Assembly (NCBI GenBank): GCA_951640165.1
Contig: OX621257.1
Location: 16,255,201 to 16,319,200 of the forward strand
From: Pseudoips prasinana
Taxonomy: Eukaryota > Arthropoda > Insecta > Lepidoptera > Nolidae
Direction: 5' to 3'
Length of the DNA stretch: 64,000 nt
Below the pieces are notes generated by a model, which saw only the letters and a list, made by a program, of their open reading frames with translations, searched no databases and had not been told where the DNA came from. Shown piece by piece: positions 13,501 through 25,500 of the stretch. The position numbers and the translations under genes were made by a program. Position 1 is the stretch's first letter, and the number at the start of each line of letters is the position of its first letter.

Positions 13501-16500
13501 GATGATTTGTCCGAGGAGATAAACACTGAAGCGTCATTCGTAGCCATTCTGTATTTTATCACGCTTTTTACTAGCTTCAGTAGTCACTAACTATGTGGTA
13601 GAAACCGACGTTCGGCGAGGTTAAGCAGTTGGCGAACGGTCACTCTGTTAATGGTGACCGCAATACGATGTGTGAATACGGGCGTAGTCATGCTTTGGAG
13701 GGCACGTGATTTCTTCGGTCCCGGCTATATATGTATATAGTCATTAGAGAACACTGCCATAAATATGCTAAAAGCTGTAATGTATTGCAATTTGCCACGG
13801 TCAATACTACTCTGTACAAGCATAATATAGTTACTTTTACCTTGATACATACTTTGCTGTGTGGTGACGGCGGCGAATATCAGAATATTATCACCCCATC
13901 TCATCCCGTTCTTAGAAGTCGACCCGAGGTAATATCTATCAGAGGACGGGCAGCAGCTTCTTTCTGAGTACTATGACCATCTTACTGCGATCGCCAACCG
14001 GGCTGCCAATGCAATGCTCTTGGGGAGGCTGCTCCAGCAGTGGACTTTTTTTTTACAGCTGTTTTGATGATGATGATGCTAATAAATTTTCGAAGAATCG
14101 TTCAGTCGAAGTAGCGTTTGGCTAGAAAAGGTTGTTTCGCAATAAATTCCATTCGAACAATCGTTCAGTCGACTTTCCGTTCATCAAACATATGACTCTC
14201 GAAACGACGTTACGAACCGGATGATAATATTTATACATGCCCACTACTGCCTCGTTGATCTAGCGGCAGCGTATTCAACCGTAGATAATGAGGGCCTGGG
14301 TTCAAATCCCTGATAGGATGAAAAAAGTGATATTGGGATATTATCGTCAAGAAAAATTCTCAGTACAAGCCTGGAGTATGGAAGTTGGACGTATTACACC
14401 CCTTTGTGCCTTGGAGACTACGTAAAGCCGTTGGTCCTGTACTTGAACTCTTGTGCCAGGTACCTAGACCATTCCCTTGGGTTCGCTGGCGTTTGGAGGA
14501 GGAGAGTTTGTCTCTCATGTATTTATCGTCGAAAGTATACTAAGCCTATTGATCAATATTCTAATACATTTTTCGACTAAAATTACATTTTTGGGAAGCA
14601 TATTAGAATATAGACTTGGCCTTATTATTTATATTATAAAATTGGCTTTTATAATTAAAATTTATAAAATTGTAGATATGTACAGACGCCAGCAAATCAA
14701 GTCTACGCCAGCAAATCTACCCCAATCTGTCAAATTTACCTAATTCAAAGTGAATCTTATGCTTAAGTGATAAGTTGGAAATCTATAAAAGATAGTAAAT
14801 CTGACAGATTTCTTTCTGTCTGTACGTTTTCGTGACAGTAATTTTTTGTGTGAATTTGATTAGGTTGTGGTAATAACTTTTGGTTTCTTTGGTGGCTATT
14901 AAATTGCACAGATGAACATTATATTCGATTTTTATAGCGTGTTTTGCATGTCTCTTTTTTCATGCGAATGCTATTTTCGCGTTAGTGTTATTTGCGTCTA
15001 AAGCTAACACATGGTCACGTGCGTTATCATCATCATACTTTATCTAAATATCACTGAGTTGTTAACCTTTATGAAGGAAAGGTTGTTGGTTGTTTACGAT
15101 TCACATAAAGGGCCGTGTTTATTTATACGAGAAAATTTTAAAAGTCAATGGAGATTGGAGAGCGATCAGCGGTTTAAGTGGTATGATTTACTGATGGTTC
15201 TTTTTTAATTATTAAATCAACAAGCCATATTAAGCTTGCTTGCTTGCTTATCGTATGGGTAGTGGTAACTCTAGTGTCAGAGTTGCTCAAGCCGCCCAAG
15301 TAGGCCTCTGACCCATTTATGGATTGACCGCGAGCCTAGTTACTTAACCTCGCCGATCTTAAGCTAGCCGGTGTCCATTAGTTGGATAATCAGCACAGGT
15401 AGCGTCAAAATTGTATTTATGGTTATTTGTAAAACACCAAGAACCTCGCAGCACTAAATAGCTAACATCATAAGCAACAATTTATGTTCTAAGAGTTCGG
15501 ACATAACTCAATACAAGAAATAATATAATCAAACGGACGACTGGCGACCAGAGGAATGGGTCAAGTTCAAAGGCGATAGCGCAGCACGCTCTTTCCCGCG
15601 CCCTCGCGGGGGTATACCTATTTGCGTTTTCTTTGTGATGCGCTTAGAGTTATAAACAATCAGGCGGGAATTTAATTTAATACTTATCATTTAATGAAAA
15701 TTAAATGTAACAAATTATAAAAAGATGTAGAACAAAAGTTGTTGCTTGTGATGTTAGCTATCTAGTCCTGAGAGGTTGTTGGAGTTTTACAAGTAACCCT
15801 GTAGGTATAATAGAAACGTTTGATTCGTTCTAATACAAATGCATTCCTTTTTGCAAGGGTTCTTAAAATGTTGTCTATCATCGAATTCAATTTTTGATTT
15901 GACTTGACAATTTAACATTTAGTGTCAGTGTCAATTTGACATTAATGACAGAATGGCCGATTCTATGCAAAATTCTTGCATTAATTTCTAAGTTCTTATG
16001 AGACGTACGGGGCATCTTCAGTTATACCGAAATACTTACACTTTCGAACCTGTCAACCAATGCTCCTAGTGCGCGTATTATAAGCAGTATAAGTCGTTTT
16101 ACAGTTCTATGGCATGACTACAAAGACATGTATATTAGTTTATTTGTATAAAACATAGAATCGCTAGCTGTATATTATATTAATAAACTGTAAGACCATT
16201 AAAATCATATACTATATATGCTTCGGTACGAGGACCATAGGCTAGGCGAATATTTCATATAATTTCTGTATAGTCTGTATAATTGTAATTGTCATAGCTA
16301 TGTATTGTTTTAATGATAGCCTGCTGACCTAAATTAGTAAATTGATAAACGATAAGACATCCTTTCATTTATTGGGAAGGGCATTGAACTTTTATAAATG
16401 TGGTGTGTAGTAGGTAATTAAGTTTAATCAATAGAAATACAGAGATATATAAAATGCGAATATCTTTCTATTTTTTTTACTCCAGATTCAATTATTTTCT

Positions 16501-19500
16501 ATAGTAGGTATATAACCTAGGATTGTCCGGCCTGCCAGAGTTCTACAAATATCCTTGACTTTAACAGTGTAAAGGAGGGTATTATGAAAAGAATCCGGAA
16601 TAATAAATCTTAAGCAAAAATGGTACTTGCAGCGTGTCTTTTTGTGCTTTTTAGGTAATATTTTGTGCAGTGTGCAAACCTTATTGCACCAGAATATGTT
16701 GAGGTTGTGTTAAAAATGTGTTTTAATTTATGTCTTTGTAATACGCCGTGTTTTTGTAATACGCCGTCTAAGATTTGGATCAAATTTCTTTATTAAAATG
16801 GTTATTAAAATGGTTGGAAGCAATAGTTGCATTGAGACAGGATTTAAATAATAAGGGTACTAGATTAGTTAGGTTTTCCTAAGAGTCATTCCTAGTTGCT
16901 ATTTTTCTCTACAAACATATTCTTGATTTTCCTCTCTGAATTCGAAGTATGGACCAATGTTATACGTTTGTTTTTTAAAAAAATATATTAATTACATAAT
17001 TTATAATTATATTATTAATATATTTTTTTAAGATATAAGCCACATTTGATGTACATACATATTAAAGTGCACGCGAGGATAATGTGCGTTTAATATAATG
17101 CACGTTAATTTTTGTATTTAAGTACATAATTAAGTCTATATTAAGTGTTAAAAGCGAATGTGAGTGCCAATACAAACCAGTCTTGGTTTAATGGCACAAA
17201 ACGAATAATAATGTATCGAACATATATATGTATAAATAAAAAAAAAAGAGACTACGCAGGAAATCGGCTTAAAATACCTGTATTGCAGGGACTTCTATGA
17301 ATATACGATTAACATGCACAAAGCAAACCATTTACGGTATATACTGTTGTCCTGTGAGGCACAGAAGCCGAAACATGAGGTCCCTGAGGTAGTAGCGAGG
17401 CAATTATAATTGTACTTTAACCACTGCGTCATTGCGCCATGTGTTGCGTGTTAATGTTTAGATTTTGCGGATAAAACTATTTGGATTGACCCTACAAATA
17501 TTAGGTCTTTACCTATGAAATTGCCGTTCTGCAGTACTGGCCATTTCAAATCAAAATAATTTTTGTTTGGCTAAGAATTCTAATTTCAAATTAATTTTAT
17601 TTTAAAAACATGGATTCTTTTTTCCAAAAGTAGTCATTTCTTTATTGATTAGTGTTACATTTTCATCGCATTTCAATCTTTTTCGTCATCATGGATACGT
17701 TAAAAATTCGAGTAATTATGGAATATGAGTACCGTCGTGGCAGCAACGCGGCACAAGCGGCACGCAACATCAACGACGTTTACGGAGCTAACACTACAAA
17801 CCAACGCACCACCTGTTATTGGTTTGCTCGCTTCCGTTCTGGAAATTTCGACCTGAAAAATGAACCTCGCGGTCGTCCGAAGACTGGTCGACAATGACGA
17901 ATTAAAGGCGGTTGTGGAAGCTGATGATACACAATCTACGGCTGAATTAGCAGCAGCTTTCGACGTTAGCGTCAAAACAATATTGGTCCATTTGCGTCAA
18001 ATTGGCAAGGTAAAAAAGCTTGACAAATGGGTGCCCCACGAACTCAATGATCGCCAGCGCGAAGTACGCGTCGAGACGTGCCTTGCACTGCTCAACAGAC
18101 ACACAAATGAAGGAATTTTGAACCGCATTGTTACCTGCGATGAAAAATGGATTCTGTTTGATAACCGCAAGCGCTCAGCAAGTTGGTTGGATCTTGGTTC
18201 AGCACCTAAACAATGCCCTAAACGAAAACTTACCCCTAGAAAAGTGATGGTCACTGTTTGGTGGTCTAGCGCCGGTGTGATTCATCACAGCTTCTTACCA
18301 AACGGGGTGAGCATTACTGCAGATGTGTACTGTGAAGAACTGAGCACAATGATGGAGAAGCTGGCGCATCTCCAACCAGCATTGGTCAATCGCTCGTATC
18401 CGCTGCTCCTGCACGACAACGCGCGACCTCATACTGCACAGCAGACGGTCTCCAAGTTGCAAGAACTGGGGTTGGAAGCTCTCCGTCATCCGCCCTACTC
18501 ACCAGACCTTGCGCCTACAGACTACTACTTTTTCCAGAATTTGGATAACTTCTTGGCGGGAAAAAAATTCAATACCCGAGAGGCAGTACAAAATGCCTTT
18601 GAAGAATTTGTTGCCTCCCGTCCAGCTGATTTCTTTAAGAAGGGCATCAATAAACTGCCACTGCGATGGCAAAGATGCATTGATTGCATGGGTGATTACT
18701 TCGATTAATACAAATAAAAAAATTCATGAAAAAAATTCGTTTAAATTTTTTCATACAAAACGGCAATTTCATAGGTAAAGACCTATTATATAAAGAAGCC
18801 GATTTCAATTTACAAAAAAGGAGATTTGAAATAAAACGGTCTGGCGTAACCTATTTTGCTGCCGATTGATTACTGTAAAATTTAAACTGGTTCTCTTCTG
18901 GAGGAGGAGATAGGAGAATTTTGATTTTCCTATTGTTTTCTTTTTAACACATACTTGGGAGTCCTGTACGTGGAAATGGGATCCACGTATAGCCAGGCTC
19001 TAGCCTGTCCTTTCAACCACTTACATAATATTGCATCGAAGCTACCTGATGATTTGTTGTATTCATTCAGTGTTATTGTACTAGACGATTCATATAAGTA
19101 CTTTTTGTTCTAAGACTATACGTATATTTTTCGAGTCTGACAAACATGGTGTGGTGGCTGAGCGGTTAACGCACATGCCGGATACCCCGTGGTTCGTGAG
19201 TTCGTTTCCCACCCGTACTTAAAGGAGACGGATACGTGTTCAAACAATATTGGGCTCGGATGTAAAAAGATAAAAGCGGTGTCAATTAATGGGTCTATAA
19301 ATTATCAGCCAATCACTAAAAATTCCATGGATTTTTTCAATCTGTGAGCAGAGTAATAAAAGATTTAGTACTTAATAGAGAGGTTATGTACCAACCTACA
19401 CTAAACAGCTGATTTTTAAGGGCGTTTGCTATTTAATAGTAATCCATGTCCAGTATGTTAGCAAAAGTCGTACACGTTAAGCAATATCAGAAGTCCGTAG

Positions 19501-22500
19501 AGAGAATGCAGTTGTCGAGGCATATATAAACAAAACAATAAAAAATACTCAAATCACACACGCACTAAACGATACGAGAAACGAGTGACGGATCATAGAT
19601 TAGGATTCAAAATCTGTCACCAGTCACTGTCAGCATAGATTAAAAATATAGTTGCCAATAACTAATAAATCGATTTGGACGATAACCGATATTATGATTT
19701 CTATTTATTTTGTTGATATTTAATTTTTTACTGTTGACATTATGTTAATGTATTTAATAATTATTATGATTAAATCGGTTATCTGGTGTCTGGTGCAAAA
19801 GTTATATAGTTCGAAATAGAAAAATATAACGCTTTTTTTAAACCATATCTCAACTTATTACAGTTAGGCCCAGAAATCCCCGTCTCCTTTATACAATTCA
19901 TTTTAAAGATAACTTAAGACTATTCTATTTAGACAACAGAATCGTTATAATCTCGATTTTGATAATGTAGTTAGCTAGTCTCCCTCTAAATTGACCGAAA
20001 TTCGGCCAGGAACAACTACATATATTATTCGCAATTACTTTAAAATAATGTTCTTTTGTTTTAGGTGCATCAAAGTTGCCTACAACGGTGGGTGGACGAG
20101 AAACAGAGGGGTAACATAACACGCAAGGTCCTATGTCCCCAGTGCAAAGCTGAATATATTGTAGTGTTCCCATCTATGGGCGCGTTCGTCGCACTTCTGG
20201 ATGCCATGGAGGAGATCACACACAAAATCTGCCCCTTCATCGCTGGAGGAGTGTTGCTTGGATCTATATATTGGATCGCGATAACTTATGGAGCTGTTAC
20301 TGTTATGCAGGTTAGTCTTTGTGCTACAATAACATTCATCTTTACTTCTTCTGATGTAAGAGAGCGTTGTGGTGTGAAAGAGGAGTAGCCACAAAGATTT
20401 TAAAAGGTATGTTGAGATGGTTTGGGCATTTAGAAAGGATGAATGAAAGAAAATTGACAAAAGAAGCATACCTGGCCTGTGTGAATAGTATGACCGGAAG
20501 GGGAAGACCTAGTAGAACATTCTCTGACCAAATCGGAGATGTACCCAAGTAAGGCCCTAGACCGGCGAGCATGTATGAAGAATATAATGACAGTAAACGA
20601 GGCAAAACAGGTGTGGAAAGATCGTGATTGTTGATATGTTTGTACTTATTTTCGTGGACACTGCTTACTTTGGTGTACGAGTTGTGCAAGTCGCCAATTA
20701 ACAGCGTTTTATTGGCTTCCAATAACGACCAACGCATTCGCCGCATCTTGTCAATTGCTTGCGATGAGAACAGACAGATTTTTTCATACTTCGAGCAGAT
20801 TATTCTAGTAATTATGGTACATGTATAGGTAGTATGAAGATAGATAAAATATAAATAGATAATATAAATATAGGTAATATATAGGTCAGACCCTGTAGAG
20901 ACGGTAATCCACACTTCCATGATGAGACGTTTCGGAGCTCTCAGTTCTGATATTGAAGGATCTCGTAAAATATCGAGTCGAGATAGTCTAGTGGTTAAAC
21001 CGTTGCGTTACAGAGTCAGTGTTACGAGTTCAATCCTGCCCGACTTTTCAAATTTATGTGCGTTTTAGAAAAAACAGAAAAGGAAAACGTTGTCAATAAA
21101 TGTTCTTGATAGCATGTGAGCTCTCCCAAACCGCTCTAGACCTGCATGGTACCATGGCATGGCTAATGCCTGTCCATTGTGAGAAGAGGCCCTTATCCTG
21201 AAGTGGGGTAGTAATGGGCTGCATCATCAAAACATCTTTGGTATAGCCATACATAGTATCCATCCTTATAAGGTCATTTCCAAGCGTGCCGCGCCGGTCA
21301 CCGGTACAGGTTTAGGTGACCTTTTGGAGTTATTATAGACACCTATCTACAACATGTAACGTAATTAACGCACACCCTCAAACGCCCCAATTAGAATATT
21401 ATGTTGTAATCATAATACATACACTGAATTTTTAATTTGACATGTATATGCATTGTTATTTACTAAATTAGTTTCTTGGAATAAAGTTTATTTTTCTTTA
21501 TTTTGTATTGAATGATGGCATTTGTATGAATACAAATAAAACTGCGGTTTTAAAAGTCTTATTACTTTGACTTACGGTCCATTTCAATTTGTTTCGACTG
21601 TACAGTACGGTTAATATGACAATAATTTCCGTAGTTTTAATTATTTTGGTATAAAAATTACCTATATTAAAAATGGCATAAATTGATTCAGTAAACGATT
21701 CTGTACAAACTATTTACAGGATGTGCGTTAATTAAGTTACATGTTGTATATTATATTATAATTGATGGTATTTTGTATTGATAAAGTGAACGAATATCGA
21801 TCCAGACACTGATATGTCTAGTACATAACAATGATTTCAATTTCAATTTGAATGTTTTGGTGAATAGGTGGATAATTTATTGTTACTGGTCGACATTCCT
21901 ACATAGACTCACGCCTGTTTCCCAGAGGGTAGGCAGAGACTGGATTTCCATATGTCACGATCTTTGCACACCTCTTTTGCTTTTTGATTTTTACTTTACG
22001 CTTTATGATTTCTTCCAATGGTAGACATGGATTGATAGATCTATGAAAGTGACAGTGTATTTACAAAAAGTTTTTATTTTCTTAGGTGGTAGCAAGTTTG
22101 TGAAAATGAATCCAACTGGAATGCAGTATTAATTCTATATTATAATGTAATGTAAAATTTCAAAAAAGCTTCCACTAAACCTCAATCCTCACACAGAAAC
22201 GTCAGTTGTTGCAAATAAAATCCACCATCTTTTCCTCTTAAAATAGGTCTAAACCACGGGCCGATGCGGTTTAAATTTTAACATTAGGTACTTAACCACC
22301 GCTAAACCGCGTGTCAAAGTTAAATTGCGTTTTTACATGAAATTTTTGATAACCTATGGATAAGCGGCCGACGTAAATTTAAGTAGCGTTTGTAATAAGG
22401 CTGTTAGGGTACATATATCTTTTTGCAGTCGCGTTCAATATTATTTGTACGTAGGTTATTTGTTGTTTGAATTTTCTAATCGTTTGTTAGAATAAGTTGG

Positions 22501-25500
22501 GCCGGTTATCGGTTATTAAAACAGCAATTATTATCGTAGACAAATAGATTATATTGTTTACTAGCTGTGCCCCGCGGTCTTACGCGCGATTGCCTTTATA
22601 AATTATAACCTGTGTGACATTCGGATAATATTACTACAAAGTGTCATCAAAATCCGTTCGGTAGTTTTTGCGTGCAAGAGTAATAAACATCCATATATTT
22701 ATACATCCATACTCACAAACATTCGCATTTATAATATTAGTAGTTATCATGTTTATGTTGTCATATATATGTGAAACTATCTAGCCCTCTTATGTTTTTG
22801 CATAAACCGGAATTACAATTTTATTACTGCCGGGTTTAAATACGACACGATCAAGGTGATCGACTGTATGTATATATGTCTTCGATCTACCGGTTCAGTG
22901 AAAAACTTTGTTATAATAGTGTTTCTAGCCTTATTTCGGCTACGGCAGCCTATTTTAATGGAGAGCCCACTACTTGGAGCCCCGAGTAGTAGAGCAGTCT
23001 AAATGGACACTTGCCATCTGTGCGGGAAATATTATAGTGCACGAGTATCTGCGCAAACAGAAGGACACTTTCTATTCCATCACTACTTGGGGCCCTGAGT
23101 AGTAGAGCAGTCTAAATGGACACTTGCCATCTGTGCGGGAAATATTATCGTGCACGAGTATCTGCGCAAACAGAGGGACACTTTCTATTCCATCACTACT
23201 TGGGGCCCTGAGTAGTAGAGCAGTCTAAATGGACACTTGCCATCTGTGCGGGAAATATTATAGTGCACGAGTATCTGCGCAAACAGAGGGACACTTTCTA
23301 TTCCATCACTACTTGGGGCTCCGAGTAGTAGAGCAGTCTAAATGGACACTTGCCATCTGTGCGGGAAATATTATAGTGCACGAGTATCTGCGCAAACAGA
23401 GGGACACTTTCTATTCCATCACTACTTGGGGCTCCGAGTAGTAGAGCAGTCTAAATGGACACTTGCCATCTGTGCGGGAAATATTATAGTGCACGAGTAT
23501 CTGCGCAAACAGAGGGACACTTTCTATTCCATCACTACTTGGGGCCCCGAGTAGTAGAGCAGTCTAAATGGGCACTTGCCATCTGTGCGGGAAATATTAT
23601 AGTGCACGAGTATCTGCGCAAACAGAGGGACACTTTCTATTCCATCACTACTTGGGGCCCCGAGTAGTAGAGCAGTCTAAATGGACACTTGCCATCTGTG
23701 CGGGAAATATTATAGTGCACGAGTATCTGCGCAAACAGAGGGACACTTTCTATTCCATCACTACTTGGGTCCCCGAGTAGTAGAGCAGTCTAAATGGACT
23801 CTTTCCATATGTGCGGGACATATTATAGTGCATAAGTGTGTGCGCAAACCGAGGGACACTTTCTATCGATCACTCGCATGATCCGATAGGATGTCTAGCG
23901 ACCCGACCGGCAAGAGGTTAGGTACAGGACCGACGGCGTTTACCTGCTGTCCGAGGCACGGGTGTGAAATACCGCCAACACTCAGACTTGGAGCTTCTCC
24001 TGAAAAATTGACTGATCTTTTAGGGGATGTACAATGTCAATGAAGCTTTTGATACACAATGCAACACTGTTCTACTCGATAAGCCCTGGCGATATTACTG
24101 ACTTTTAAAATTCATGTCCGTATTACGAATTGATAATTAATTTCTAATACGGACATGAATCCGTAATCGATCGGTGTGGTTTAGTAACTAGGCTCGCGGT
24201 GGGTCCGTAGAAGGGTGACCGCCAAAGTAGTTTAATTTCTAAGCGTCTCCGTGATTCGGAGGGCACGGTAAACTGGCGGTCCCGGTTGTAGTCATTAGTC
24301 AATAGTCGTTAAGCCGTGTCACAGGCCTACAGAGCGGCTTGAACAACTTTGACACTAGAGTAATCACTGCCCATACGATAAGTAAGTGAGAACAGTAAAA
24401 GTCGGTGGCCTTCAGTTTGAACTCGAGATCACTGAGTCCATAGTCCCAACGGTCAAACCATTAAGGCTATCTCTGATTCACCTAGAGCACAACATAATAA
24501 ATACATATCATTTGCTATTATTAGCTTCAGAAGCCCTTCTTGTAAAGGTGTAAGGTTATCGTGAGGAAACCGCATGCCTGAAAGATCCCCAAAAATGTTC
24601 TTGACGGCATAATATGAAGTCTGCCAAATCGCACTAGATTAACCTTTTGGACTATGGCCTATTTTAGAGGCTTGTGCCCTGCGTAGGACAGTAATTGGCT
24701 GCATCTTTTACAGGCCTGTTGGCGTGGTTGGTAAACGCTTGCTTTTCACGCCGGAGGTCGTGGGTTCGATTCCCACCCAGGGGCTTTACCGGCTAAGTCG
24801 CCGAACTTCGATTTCTTAGATGGCGTTCAAATAAATTAAGGTTAAAAATGACAATCGAAAATGAAAATCGGCTTCAACGTTGACAATCGATTCCGGATCA
24901 TTTATGACTTCAGATGTGCTCATGGAAGCCGATTTAACGATTGATGAAGTCATTTATAAACCTTTATTTATTTGAACGCCATTTAAGAAATCGAAGTTCG
25001 GCGACTTAGCCGGTAGAGCCCCTGGACAGATATTTGTTTGTCCTGAGTCTGTGTGTAATCTAATATATAAAATTATCGTGTCACAATGTTCGTTTCCTTA
25101 CTCCTCCGAAACCAAATTTTATATGCATATTCAGTTGGTCTGAGAATCGGCTACTATCTATTTTTCATACCTCTAAGTGATTAGGGTTGTTTACCCTTAA
25201 ATTTTCTTTTTAATTTTTGGACAAAATTTTTTGTCTTTATTTTTCTATAATGTGGCATTATAAAATACATACAACCTTAAATTTTTACCCTTTTATCACC
25301 AACTCCTATTTTTTAATAGCCATTTTACTAATTTAATCATCTTTCATCTCGCTCGATAACTGATTAATTATCGTCTTTTTTGTAAATGTTTTTCACTCTA
25401 TTTCGATTAATATTTCCCTGAGCTTATGGCACATCTAATTTTTTTTATCAATAAATAACTTTAAAGCGGGTAAAACCGCGGGGAACAGCTAGTTACCTAT

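Noticed and set aside
23229..23881. Row of 66-70-residue ORFs starting [11 protein letters not shown] with a CxxC
   Set aside because: They arise because a 113-bp unit shifts the frame each time and overlap by half. The CxxC is not followed by other zinc ligands. The same DNA is a dispersed SINE elsewhere.
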